This document shows positions 39,426 to 47,034 of a stretch of 64,000 nucleotides of DNA, in pieces (within the stretch, counting starts at the first letter, position 1; every line of letters starts with the position of its first letter). The translations under genes were made by a program, and so were the position numbers. Below the pieces are notes generated by a model. The model ran no database searches. It had not been told where the DNA came from and saw only the letters and a program-made list of their open reading frames with translations. This DNA comes from a virus, in the IMG/VR virus record IMGVR_UViG_3300012944_000001, positions 1 to 64,000 of that record; one strand, given 5' to 3'.

Positions 39426-39662
39426 TCAGACTCCACAGAAATCCTGAATGGTGACGGAATCGTGATAGTCGTCCCATACAGCCGTAGAACCCTCGTTCAT
39501 AGCCGTTTCCAGCAGGGCAAAGCCACACTCATGCGCGAACCAACGCCCGGCTACGTAAGCATCATATGCCCATGAGCCGAACTCTTGGGATACGAAAACC
39601 TCGTAAGCCTCAAACACGTACTCATAAACGTCATCCTCACAGTTGTAGAACCATGCGTACAT
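39426..39662 (-). CDS. hypothetical acidic protein
   Basis: The 78-residue product starts at ATG 39662 after GAGAGGAACGAGAC. It is acidic and aromatic (DDVYEYVFEAYEVFVSQEFG, AYVAGRWFAHECGFALLET). No family is recognised. A 9-bp perfect hairpin (AGTCAGGTG/CACCTGACT, 39724-39752) lies in its leader region. Confidence 0.62.
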   Translation of the reverse strand: MYAWFYNCEDDVYEYVFEAYEVFVSQEFGSWAYDAYVAGRWFAHECGFALLETAMNEGSTAVWDDYHDSVTIQDFCGV

Positions 39663-39825
39663 GTCTCGTTCCTCTCGCTTGGCCCTTAAAGGGCTCTGTA
39701 CGCTCCTCTAAGCGTCCAACACAAGTCAGGTGGCACAATCCCTCACCTGACTCATGCAAGGTGCTTACAGCGGCTTAGGCAAGGCTCTTAGAAAGTTATT
39801 ATTTTATTGAATTTCACTCGCGTAT

Positions 39826-40119
39826 TTAGATAAAAATCGTTTTATACACGTATTCGAGATTATCGTCATTAGCTTTACCTTTATCTACAGCAGCTCTTAG
39901 GAGTTTTGCCGAATAGAATTCTGAATAATTTTTTCTGTTTCCTTCCAACATATAGAAATTTACGAAAAACTTTGTACGAAAAGATCCACGAATACCGCCT
40001 TCCAATGTACCACCTTTATGTTTTGCTTCCGTTTTTGCGGCTATGTCAGTTACGATAACTTCCATTACCAGCACACCACATTTATATACCAAAAGGCTAT
40101 ATGCTTTACCATCGTACAT
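39826..40119 (-). CDS. hypothetical protein
   Basis: I choose ATG 40119, eight bases after AGAGGAGA and preceded by a GGCG/CGCC hairpin (40139-40151), over ATG 40191. The 97-residue product is beta-rich then basic and helical (YSLLVYKCGVLVMEVIVTDI, KLLRAAVDKGKANDD). No family is recognised. Confidence 0.6.
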   Translation of the reverse strand: MYDGKAYSLLVYKCGVLVMEVIVTDIAAKTEAKHKGGTLEGGIRGSFRTKFFVNFYMLEGNRKNYSEFYSAKLLRAAVDKGKANDDNLEYVYKTIFI

Positions 40120-40162
40120 TTCGTATTCTCCTCTGATTGGCGAATAACGCCATGCAAGGCTC

Positions 40163-40285
40163 TCAGCGGTTCGTGTGCCAAGTTCCCACATATTTTCTCT
40201 TGGCTTTACGACACATTTTGCAATAGCGGTATTGATAAATGGAATATGCGGGCCAATGCCATTCGCCCCATTTATGCAAATGCAT
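40163..40285 (-). CDS. 40-residue Cys/His basic protein
   Basis: ATG 40285 follows GAAAGGATAAAA. The product starts MHLHKWGEWHW and has YCKMCRKAKRKYVGTW, a His pair plus CxxC that could hold zinc. It overlaps the upstream gene by 14 bases. Similar short proteins occur in other phages; the function is unknown. Confidence 0.58.
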   Translation of the reverse strand: MHLHKWGEWHWPAYSIYQYRYCKMCRKAKRKYVGTWHTNR

Positions 40286-40637
40286 TTTTATCCTTTCGAG
40301 AAAGCATGAAATTGGTTTCCTTCTGACTTTCACATTCACAGTAATTCGTATGAATTTCCTCACCCACATTTTGCATGTGCTGAATATACTGTGAAAGTGC
40401 ATTCAAGCACATACGGGCATTTCCATTCGCTTCCGCGTATTCTTTATCGGTAGCGAAATCGGAAAGCTGAGCATCACACGTGACCACGCCCAGGGTGCTA
40501 AGAGCAGTTGAATTCGGCGAACCAGGAGAATGCCACCAGGCAGCGATAACCTGTGCACACTTATCCGTGATGATGTCCTCATGCAGCCACGCGTCCGCTA
40601 CGACCGTATAAACGGCTTGCTCGTATTCAGTGGGCAT
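40272..40637 (-). CDS. hypothetical protein
   Basis: The 121-residue product starts at ATG 40637 after GGAAGGAAGTCCTGTAA. It is helical (EQAVYTVVADAWLHEDIITD, ARMCLNALSQYIQHMQNVG) with CECES near the end. No family is recognised. It overlaps the neighbouring genes. Confidence 0.62.
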   Translation of the reverse strand: MPTEYEQAVYTVVADAWLHEDIITDKCAQVIAAWWHSPGSPNSTALSTLGVVTCDAQLSDFATDKEYAEANGNARMCLNALSQYIQHMQNVGEEIHTNYCECESQKETNFMLSRKDKNAFA

Positions 40638-40806
40638 TTACAGGACTTCCTTCCTCATTGGCCTTAATCCAATTGACTTCAGCGTGCGCGACGCCCTTGG
40701 ACATTCCGCATTCCTGGTAAAGCGCATTCAGCAGCAATCCAAAGGGCTCATTGTTCTTCCATGCACTCACAACAGCACGTGCGAGAACATGCTTACGAGT
40801 TTCCAT
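40627..40806 (-). CDS. 59-residue protein
   Basis: ATG 40806 lies about ten bases after AAAGG. The helical product (RKHVLARAVVSAWKNNEPFG, LLNALYQECGMSKGVAHAEV) overlaps the next gene by 11 bases. No family is recognised. Confidence 0.55.
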   Translation of the reverse strand: METRKHVLARAVVSAWKNNEPFGLLLNALYQECGMSKGVAHAEVNWIKANEEGSPVNAH

Positions 40807-40913
40807 TCGCTGTACGCCTTTCTAAGCGTCTCTCGGGCTGTAGATGGTCCCTACTGCCATAGACACTCTGCGAGGCTCTTAGAGAGTCACGCAGGATGCC
40901 TAAAGCGGTACGG

Positions 40914-41885
40914 CTAGAACTTGTCTGCACAGACCGGGCCGATACCTTGCTCGATGCTGATCGCCTTGGTAAGCGTACGCCCACAGCAGCAGCATGTCCC
41001 TGTGCGCCGTCCAAAGGCTTTGGCGTTCGCCAGAGACAAGAGCATGTCCGGAGTGATGTTGCGGACTTCACCAGGCGCGTACACGAATTCATGGGTCTTG
41101 GTTGCGGTCTTCATTACGACAGGTTCCGCAAGCTCGGTCAACAGCATGGCATACGGCTTGCCACTCGACTGAGAGATCTTTACTTTCCAGATCTTCTCCC
41201 CGTTGCCGTACATTCCCTCCTTCAGCTCTTCCAGGGAAGGATTGGCGACCTTGATCTCTTCCTGACGCTTACGGTCGATTTCCTTCTTAGCGCCATTGAA
41301 CAAAGGGAGAACACTGTCAATAAGCTTTGAAGCGCTGCTTTTGGTGTATTTTCCCTTTTCCAATTGCTCATTGAAAGCATCAAGCATTCCCATGCCGAAT
41401 GCCTCATCAATTGTGGTGTAGATTACGCGCAGGAAATCAACCTGCTTTTCGGCAATCTCATTCACAAGTTTTCCCTTTCCATATCCCATGGAATTCCCAT
41501 CCGTATTCCTACGCTGAGAATCGGGGTTATTCGTGATAACCGTAGTGGCGTAATTGCGGGTAGCCAATGCGGCACGGTAAAGGGCAATTCGAGAAGCGCT
41601 GTTCTCTTCACCCTTCTCATAGTCCCTTACCACGTCTTCCAGCATTGCCCACTGCTCACCGGTACGCCGCATGCTGATGAACGTCTTCTGCGCTTCCGTC
41701 CACGTACCCTCTGTGTCCTCCACCCGGGCTACGCGGGCACAAGACTTGCACAGCCTGTCGGCAGGCACACGCTCACCCATGAGAGCGACACGACCACACA
41801 GGGAGGAAACACCAGCACTCAGGGCAAGGTGTGTGACCTGCCCGCCCTTACGCGTTACCCGAACCATCTCGGCTACCGTGATCAT
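40914..41885 (-). CDS. DUF6011-like zinc protein
   Basis: ATG 41885 follows GGGAGGCACACATC. The 323-residue product has two Cys knuckles near the N terminus (SSLCGRV, LCKSCARV) and a long helical, charged middle. It ends with TCCCCGRTLTKAISIEQGIGPVCADKF, which resembles the C-terminal DUF6011 zinc motif (CxxCGRxLTxxxSxxxGIGPVC) shared by many phage proteins. The function is unknown; nucleic-acid binding is a reasonable guess. It is expressed from the promoter at 41920-41948. Confidence 0.72.
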   Translation of the reverse strand: MITVAEMVRVTRKGGQVTHLALSAGVSSLCGRVALMGERVPADRLCKSCARVARVEDTEGTWTEAQKTFISMRRTGEQWAMLEDVVRDYEKGEENSASRIALYRAALATRNYATTVITNNPDSQRRNTDGNSMGYGKGKLVNEIAEKQVDFLRVIYTTIDEAFGMGMLDAFNEQLEKGKYTKSSASKLIDSVLPLFNGAKKEIDRKRQEEIKVANPSLEELKEGMYGNGEKIWKVKISQSSGKPYAMLLTELAEPVVMKTATKTHEFVYAPGEVRNITPDMLLSLANAKAFGRRTGTCCCCGRTLTKAISIEQGIGPVCADKF

Positions 41886-41919
41886 GATGTGTGCCTCCCT
41901 GTGAACTACTGACACTCAG

Positions 41920-41948
41920 ACACTTCCTTAGGAGGGTGCCGGTGTCAA
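41920..41948 (-). promoter_or_regulatory. leftward promoter TTGACA-17-AAGTGT
   Basis: TTGACA (41948-41943), a 17-bp spacer and AAGTGT (41925-41920). Two GACACT-like repeats (41911-41925) overlap the -10 box. Confidence 0.6.
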
Positions 41949-42069
41949 GACCCTAGAACAGTAAAGCTTGAGCAAAGCCTATCTAGCATGATCGAAAGCT
42001 CTGTGTGGCGTTGTAAGAGCCTTGCAGAGGAGGGGTGGACCAAGTGCCCACCCCATACCTCGCAGCCTC

Positions 42070-43107
42070 TCAGACGTCGCACACATCAATCACACGGATG
42101 ATGCTCGCCCAACCGTCTCGCGGCATACCGGAACCGTTGCGCACCCCGTACATGTTGGCGATTACTTCTGCGTTCGCAGCATTGGCTGCCGACACCGTGA
42201 ATTTGTGCCAACCGAGATCAACCGCTGCACCCGTGGACTCATCCACAACGATTTCCAACAGGTATTCCTGGGTCACCCACTGCACGCTGTTTTCCTCGGC
42301 GTACCGGGCCATTGCGGTGCAGAAACCACACACATGCCCCTCTGACGTGTTCTCAGGGGTCATGCTCATGTCTCCGTGGACTCCGCACCGAACGCACTTC
42401 TGGGGATCAAGAGGAGCATTCTGCTCAAGGGAGAACACTTCCCCCTTCACCACTCGCAGGAGCCTGTCACCCATCTTGCCCTCAGGGATCGAAAGGCACG
42501 GCATGATACGAACCATGCTGTTCGAGTTTTCCAGAATGGCCTCATACCACTCGGGAGTTCCCTCACTGGCGTAATCGCTCGACACATCACCCATTTCCAT
42601 AATGAGGATTTCGGCGACCGATTCGAAATTCATGCACAGCACGTCACCCGCACTCTGCCCGTAACGCTTCATTTCCCGCTGAATGTCACGGCAACCAGGG
42701 GTGTGGTAGTGGGTGATTCCCGCCATACCCGTCCCGTTCTGAATGACTCCGACCACGGAGACACTCAAGGCTTCCTCGGCCGCGTACTGGGCTGTCAGGA
42801 CTTCAGAGAGCGTCACCACACCCTCACGGATGTAAGCGTCTTCCAGGGCCTGAAACTCACTCAGACGCATGGTGTGTGCATCCTTGTCCGCCGTGATCTT
42901 GTTCGCTTCCGTGATGACACTCGCCGCTGTGTAGGTGAAGACGATCTTGCCCGTCTTCTGGGTGACGATCTCTACCGTGTCACCCATGCACAGCTCATCC
43001 GCGCTCTTGGCGAAGAGTTCGGCCGCCTCAACCGCGCGTCCCTTGTTCGTGTAGGTCTTGTCCTGTGTGATCCCGTTGAGCTTGATCATGTATACCGTTG
43101 CGGCCAT
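42070..43107 (-). CDS. hypothetical 345-residue zinc protein
   Basis: ATG 43107 follows AAAGGAGTGATCGAA. The N-terminal part is beta/alpha (VYMIKLNGITQDKTYTNKGR). A later block has CVRCGVHGDMSM...CGFCTAM, a likely zinc site, and the C terminus is YLLEIVVDESTGAAVDLGW and similar. Large size for this block and well-formed composition support a real protein. No family is recognised. Confidence 0.65.
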   Translation of the reverse strand: MAATVYMIKLNGITQDKTYTNKGRAVEAAELFAKSADELCMGDTVEIVTQKTGKIVFTYTAASVITEANKITADKDAHTMRLSEFQALEDAYIREGVVTLSEVLTAQYAAEEALSVSVVGVIQNGTGMAGITHYHTPGCRDIQREMKRYGQSAGDVLCMNFESVAEILIMEMGDVSSDYASEGTPEWYEAILENSNSMVRIMPCLSIPEGKMGDRLLRVVKGEVFSLEQNAPLDPQKCVRCGVHGDMSMTPENTSEGHVCGFCTAMARYAEENSVQWVTQEYLLEIVVDESTGAAVDLGWHKFTVSAANAANAEVIANMYGVRNGSGMPRDGWASIIRVIDVCDV

Positions 43108-43201
43108 TTCGATCACTCCTTTTGTGGGTCAAGCCTTGCAGGGTAACCATACCCCCATAGCCACGCTCGCAAACTCACGAGGATGACTAAACAGGTAAGG
43201 G

Positions 43202-43489
43202 TCAGACTGCGCAGCCTACGAACAGCGCGTAAGCCATGTTCTCAAGGTTCCTGTAGTCGTAGGTCATCCATGCGTTCATGTTCCTACGTGCCATGGCGTC
43301 CATGGTGGCTGCTGCGCGCTCAACGATCCAGGAGCGCTCAGTCTCGGTCACCTCACACATGAACTGTCCCTGGTACTCCACGCCGTTCATCAGCCGCTCA
43401 CGCAAGCCTGACAGCGTCCGTGAAGGAAGCAGGATGGACATGTCCACCACGTACTGACGCTGTTCCCTGTTGATCTCAATCAGGATCAT
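43202..43489 (-). CDS. hypothetical helical protein
   Basis: The 95-residue product starts at ATG 43489 after GAGGCAGGG. It has a beta start (MILIEINREQRQYVVDMSIL) and long helices (SWIVERAAATMDAMARRNMN). It is the first gene of the leftward block. A weak promoter-like TTGACA lies at 43553-43548. No family is recognised. Confidence 0.62.
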   Translation of the reverse strand: MILIEINREQRQYVVDMSILLPSRTLSGLRERLMNGVEYQGQFMCEVTETERSWIVERAAATMDAMARRNMNAWMTYDYRNLENMAYALFVGCAV

Positions 43490-44569
43490 GATCCCTGCCT
43501 CTCATCGGTACTGCCTACTAACCACATCCTCCCATACACAGTCCCCCTGTCAAGGTCCCCTACAGGTAAAGGCTCCCTAAAGGATTTCGCGGCGAACCAT
43601 AGAAATTTTCATATGTCAATACCTACTCCCACGTATAGTAGAGAAACCCCTACACACCCTTCTAAGAACCTCTCAGCACTCTCTAGGTCTCCTCATACCA
43701 ACCCTCACCTACCAGGCCCTTACAGACGATTTTCACTCACTGTAGGGACTAGACCAATAGACCACAGAGTCTAGACCACTATTGGTATATCCTCTGACCT
43801 GGTGTGGTTCACTGTAGATGCATATGCATATCCCTTAGACCCACAAACCATACCCTAGGTACTCTATGTCTTTCTCTGTACCTTATGTCCAATATAAAGA
43901 TACTCTCTGTTACTAGACAACAGTAGACAGGTACATATCATAGTTAATCAGGATATATCCTAGTACATGGGTAACTAAGAGATTAGTCAATACATACCAT
44001 TACCAATAGGGATAACATAGGTAACTTAGGGAAAAGGCATAATATAGCCTCACATGAGTAACATACGGGATATAGAAGATATACCATTACTAGGCACTAC
44101 AAATACCCATATATCCCCCAATTTCCACTCGTATCTATCCATTCTTATCTAAAATAGTCTTTTATAGTCCATTACATCGCATTTCAGCGCACAATAGCCT
44201 ATTAGACCCATACCAGACTAATATACTCATATCTCGCACACCTCTCATACCTAATATATCCTCTAATATGCTCTCATTCTGGTTCTTTATATCATGTATG
44301 GTGTCAATACACCCTTATAGAGCATACTTCTCCTATAGGAAAAGAAGGCATAAAGTGCATTTCTCATATCATATGTGACGTTAGGAACATATCTTCTATA
44401 TCAGGTATAAAGGACATCTCAGCGCATAGTACACATAGAGTATATGAGGGGCAAAACGGACATTCAGGGTAGAAATAGCCTATATGGGGAGGGGGTACCT
44501 TTAAAACGGACATATGGGGATATAGTGGGCCTAGTTTTCCGATTATGATTTCATGTTTATGCGGGGTAC
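43490..44569. other. 1.1-kb AT-rich stretch without genes
   Basis: No frame longer than about 60 codons has a ribosome binding site, and stops are dense in all six frames. Composition shifts from the G+C-richer block to very AT-rich, with many TAT/ATA steps. Short features include the 12-bp palindrome ATGCATATGCAT (near 43818) and AAAACGGACAT repeated at 44453 and 44513, 60 bp apart. It may be a genome-end or regulatory region. Confidence 0.6.
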
Positions 44570-44615
44570 AGTATCTAAAAATTACTAACAGTATCGAGTA
44601 TTGCGATAAAGTATC
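44570..44615 (+). repeat. three AGTATC repeats at 20-bp spacing
   Basis: AGTATC occurs at 44570, 44590 and 44610, exactly two helical turns apart. The third copy lies between the -35 and -10 boxes of the next promoter. This is the layout of a cooperative operator. Confidence 0.6.
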
Positions 44616-44635
44616 TTATTTGATATACTCTCTGT
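44601..44635 (+). promoter_or_regulatory. promoter of a leaderless gene
   Basis: TTGCGA (44601-44606), a 17-bp spacer and TATACT (44624-44629), then six bases to the ATG at 44636. Transcription would start at or next to the start codon. No ribosome binding site is present. Confidence 0.7.
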
Positions 44636-45040
44636 ATGAATCATGAACTAAGAAACTATAGTAAGAAGACTTTAAAAGGGTATTGTCTTACCTGTAATGG
44701 AATAGTAGATATAAAGAATAGAGGAAAAGAATATCTATGCTTTCGCACACCTGAGTATGCAATTCCACAAATACCTAAGAAAGAACCTAAACCTAAAAAG
44801 AAATATGTATATGACCAGACATATAAACATGGGCTAAAAAGAAGCGAAGCGGATGCTATGAAAGCTATTAATCCTTGTGCTATATGTGGAGAAACAGATA
44901 TATCTAAGTTATGTATTGATCATTGTCATAAAACTTTGATTATTAGAGGAGTGCTATGTAATGACTGTAATTTAGGTATAGGTAGATTTAAGGATAATCC
45001 AGATCTTTTGGTGGCTGCCGCTAAATACCTTAAGGGATAA
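44636..45040 (+). CDS. endonuclease VII-family HNH nuclease
   Basis: The 134-residue product starts at ATG 44636. The C-terminal half has the recombination endonuclease VII layout: CAICGETDISKLCIDHCHK, VLCNDCNLGIGRFKDNPDLL, with four zinc Cys and a catalytic His (IDHCH). The N-terminal half has a second Cys pair (CLTC) and a basic Lys/Pro linker. It could be a junction-resolving or a free-standing homing-type nuclease. It is apparently translated from a leaderless mRNA. Confidence 0.8.
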   Translation: MNHELRNYSKKTLKGYCLTCNGIVDIKNRGKEYLCFRTPEYAIPQIPKKEPKPKKKYVYDQTYKHGLKRSEADAMKAINPCAICGETDISKLCIDHCHKTLIIRGVLCNDCNLGIGRFKDNPDLLVAAAKYLKG

Positions 45041-45043
45041 AAG

Positions 45044-45229
45044 ATGTGTATAAACTGTTCTGAGTATGAGTATTCAAGGAATTGTGGTCCTGATTGTACA
45101 GATCATAATTGGGTATTGGAAACGGCTTTCTCTGATGAAGAGGGTTGGTACTATAGTTGTTCTATATGTAATAACGGTAAATGGGTACTACCAGGCCAGA
45201 CAGCTCTTGACGCGCCAAATTGGGACTGA
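45044..45229 (+). CDS. Cys-rich zinc protein
   Basis: The 61-residue product starts at ATG 45044 after AAGGGATAAAAG. Seven Cys are arranged as MCINCSEY, CGPDCTDH and CSICNNGKW, so one or two zinc sites are likely. It follows the endonuclease VII gene by three bases. The function is unknown. Confidence 0.65.
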   Translation: MCINCSEYEYSRNCGPDCTDHNWVLETAFSDEEGWYYSCSICNNGKWVLPGQTALDAPNWD

Positions 45230-45267
45230 TAGAGTACCTATATGGTAATCTGCGATAGGGATCTATA

Positions 45268-45447
45268 ATGGTCGATAAGATAAAGAAGAACTACCTGGAG
45301 CCATATGATACTAAAGAACAAGCATTAGCTGCTCTGGAAAGATTCTCTAAAGATATTAAAAGGATGCGCTTTATAGGAAGAGGTATTACTTTGACAGTAG
45401 AGAAATATCAGAAGCGTTGGTGGATAGTAGCTATTGACCGTAGATAA
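45268..45447 (+). CDS. 59-residue basic protein
   Basis: ATG 45268 has a weak GATAGGGAT upstream. The product is basic and helical then beta (KEQALAALERFSKDIKRMRF, ITLTVEKYQKRWWIVAIDRR). It ends at a perfect terminator. No family is recognised. Confidence 0.55.
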   Translation: MVDKIKKNYLEPYDTKEQALAALERFSKDIKRMRFIGRGITLTVEKYQKRWWIVAIDRR

Positions 45448-45448
45448 C

Positions 45449-45491
45449 AAAGAAATCCCCGATCTCGTTTATAGAGAAAGGGGATTTCTTT
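45449..45491. terminator. bidirectional terminator
   Basis: AAAGAAATCCCC (45449-45460) pairs perfectly with GGGGATTTCTTT (45480-45491). It separates the rightward operon from the leftward one and serves both directions. Confidence 0.88.
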
Positions 45492-45567
45492 ACTTACTAT
45501 ATGGACATTCAGGGTTGGGACAACTGTCTCCGCTGGATATACCACCACATCTACATGTATAAGGCAT
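45490..45567 (-). CDS. 25-residue zinc microprotein
   Basis: ATG 45567 gives CRCGGISSGDSCPNPECPYSK, with four Cys in the order CxC...CxxxxC. The sequence after the glycines (SSG, CPN, ECP, Y, K) parallels the upstream gene, so the two are tandem duplicates. The ribosome binding site is weak. Confidence 0.5.
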   Translation of the reverse strand: MPYTCRCGGISSGDSCPNPECPYSK

Positions 45568-45572
45568 AATTA

Positions 45573-45677
45573 TTACTTGGCTTTCTTGTAGTTGGGACAT
45601 TCAGAATTAGGGCAGTTACCTCCACTGCTCTGGGCACGGCATTTTGGACATACATATTCTTCTTTTGGTTTAGGCAC
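45573..45677 (-). CDS. 34-residue zinc microprotein, paralogue
   Basis: GTG 45677 follows AAGGAGAACTATT. CPKCRAQSSGGNCPNSECPNY has four Cys for one zinc site and matches the 25-residue gene downstream. The good ribosome binding site and duplication support both being real. Confidence 0.6.
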   Translation of the reverse strand: MPKPKEEYVCPKCRAQSSGGNCPNSECPNYKKAK

Positions 45678-45694
45678 AATAGTTCTCCTTTTTA

Positions 45695-45826
45695 TTAGTT
45701 ATGCTTTGCCCATGCTATTACTTCTTCTCTGGTATTCGCTGAGAACATATTAAGTCCTCTTCGTTCAGCAACCCATTTTTCATCTACTAATTTTATAACA
45801 TAGTCATTTACTTTTTCATACTTCAC
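45695..45826 (-). CDS. 43-residue basic protein
   Basis: GTG 45826 follows GAAAGGCTAACCT. The product (YEKVNDYVIKLVDEKWVAER, ANTREEVIAWAKHN) reads as a beta hairpin then a helix. The function is unknown. Confidence 0.52.
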   Translation of the reverse strand: MKYEKVNDYVIKLVDEKWVAERRGLNMFSANTREEVIAWAKHN

Positions 45827-45829
45827 AGG

Positions 45830-45910
45830 TTAGCCTTTCTTTGGTTCTGATGCGGGTACAGGCTTTCTGGGAAGATCTGCTGGCGGAAGTATTGGTCTGT
45901 TGATTAGCAT
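45830..45910 (-). CDS. 26-residue Pro-rich ORF
   Basis: ATG 45910 overlaps the stop of the upstream gene, and an AGAGGAATAATCGATA lies before it. The peptide (INRPILPPADLPRKPVPAS) is Pro-rich. Only the position and coupling support it. Confidence 0.35.
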   Translation of the reverse strand: MLINRPILPPADLPRKPVPASEPKKG

Positions 45911-46059
45911 TATCGATTATTCCTCTGCTCTTTATGGTTATAGAACTTACATAGACATTTAACTTTATCCGGGCCGAACTTAGAAGTACATTTCTTATGG
46001 TCTTTCCTCATACAGGCTGGACATATTCCCATACTGTCCCGGGAGTTTTCCCTTACCAT
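45910..46059 (-). CDS. 49-residue zinc-type protein
   Basis: ATG 46059 lies in the end of the exoribonuclease gene. CPACMRKDHKKC and CLCKFYNH provide Cys/His ligands for one zinc. It is polar and basic elsewhere. A member of this operon's run of small Cys-rich products. Confidence 0.55.
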   Translation of the reverse strand: MVRENSRDSMGICPACMRKDHKKCTSKFGPDKVKCLCKFYNHKEQRNNR

Positions 46060-46673
46060 CTATAGACTCCCTCCGAAGTATAGCTTTCCGTAATAATAGG
46101 TTCCATAGAGCCTAATTGAAATTCTCCCAGAAGGCGCTGAGGATCCTTCTTATGGCCTCGCAGGTATGCGTAGGTCTCCTTGTTCCATAGAGCATCTGCT
46201 AGAGCGTTGTGGGCCCCTTCAGACTGCTCTGGGACCCTAGGATTTCCCATACTTACCATCAGACTCTTCAAGTCATTGGTATACATGGGAATTCCATGAG
46301 GAAGATCAATCATTCGCCCGAAAAGCTGACAGAGTGCAACATGGTCATAGGCTGAATAGTAAGCCCACAATTCGGGATTAGTAGTACCTATAATGAATTT
46401 TCTTACTTCCTCGGCAATAGTTTCTTTAGATTTTATAGCCGAGTAATCTGGGTGCTTTGTGTTGTAACCTAAAGTACCTTCTTCATTGATTGAATAAGGA
46501 AGATACTTGAGAACATTTTTTAACAGCCAAGGATTGGTGCTGGCATCGAATATTACTGAATAGTCATCTACAACAGCGTAATACTTCTTACCGTCTTCTC
46601 GGACCATTCCTATACTGATGAGACGAATAGTCTCTCCATTTTCCAGAAATTCAGTATCATAAAATATTTTGAT
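46053..46673 (-). CDS. DEDDh 3'-5' exoribonuclease, apparent ATC start
   Basis: The family (Rv2179c-like) begins with a short KIFYDTEF strand. In this frame the only codon matching that start is ATC 46673, seven bases after AAGGAG; the first ATG (46607) would delete the catalytic D-x-E. The 206-residue product then has FYDTEFLENG (DTE), YSAYDHVAL (Asp) and HNALADALWN (His and Asp). Such enzymes trim RNA from the 3' end and could act in RNA turnover or tRNA maturation. Confidence 0.75.
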   Translation of the reverse strand: MKIFYDTEFLENGETIRLISIGMVREDGKKYYAVVDDYSVIFDASTNPWLLKNVLKYLPYSINEEGTLGYNTKHPDYSAIKSKETIAEEVRKFIIGTTNPELWAYYSAYDHVALCQLFGRMIDLPHGIPMYTNDLKSLMVSMGNPRVPEQSEGAHNALADALWNKETYAYLRGHKKDPQRLLGEFQLGSMEPIITESYTSEGVYRW

Positions 46674-46684
46674 GGTATTTCTCC

Positions 46685-46858
46685 TTATAGTTCTTTATTC
46701 TTCTTATATAGTTCGTTGGCATTCTTATCGGAAAGAATAAAAGTATGCCTTTTGTCATAGAGATACCATTTTCTTTTCCTGCGGTTGAATTTCATATAAC
46801 TGCCGTTCTCCATAGGGATACATTCTCCCCATAGTTGTCCCTTTTTAAAGAAAACCAT
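46685..46858 (-). CDS. 57-residue basic protein
   Basis: ATG 46858 overlaps the upstream TGA. The product has YMKFNRRKRKWYLYDKRHTF followed by SDKNANELYKKNKEL, which parallels the 47034 gene. The two are likely diverged tandem duplicates. The function is unknown. Confidence 0.58.
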   Translation of the reverse strand: MVFFKKGQLWGECIPMENGSYMKFNRRKRKWYLYDKRHTFILSDKNANELYKKNKEL

Positions 46859-47034
46859 CAATACTTCTTTCTATATTCCTGTATAACCTCTGTAGTTACC
46901 GATATTCCATGATCTGCCAAGATATATACCAAGTCTTCCGGAGAAATATTTCTATTATCTGTGTAATTAAGGGGTACTTCCAGACTCCATAGAAGATACT
47001 TAAGCATTCTGGCAGTTTTAGCTACTAATTTCAT
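46858..47034 (-). CDS. 58-residue protein
   Basis: ATG 47034 overlaps the upstream TAA and has GGGAGG close by. The product (KLVAKTARMLKYLLWSLEV, SPEDLVYILADHGISVTTEV) is helical. The tight overlaps on both sides support translation. No family is recognised. Confidence 0.58.
   Translation of the reverse strand: MKLVAKTARMLKYLLWSLEVPLNYTDNRNISPEDLVYILADHGISVTTEVIQEYRKKY

Noticed and set aside
41364-41912. Plus-strand ORFs opposite the DUF6011-like gene
   Set aside because: The DUF6011-like motif, zinc Cys and ribosome binding site are all on the minus strand. The plus frames look like complements.
42376-43146. Plus-strand ORF of 256 codons
   Set aside because: It is antisense to the leftward 345-residue zinc protein. 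It is rich in His/Arg/Thr runs and has no ribosome binding site, as expected of a shadow frame in G+C-richer DNA.
44570-44615. CRISPR-like repeats
   Set aside because: The repeats are only 6 bp, three copies, with 14-bp gaps and no cas genes. An operator fits better.
45490-45620. GGACATTCAGGGT-type repeat shared with 44458
   Set aside because: In 45.5-45.6 kb it encodes the CPN-ECP part of the duplicated zinc microproteins. The match at 44458 is short and probably chance.
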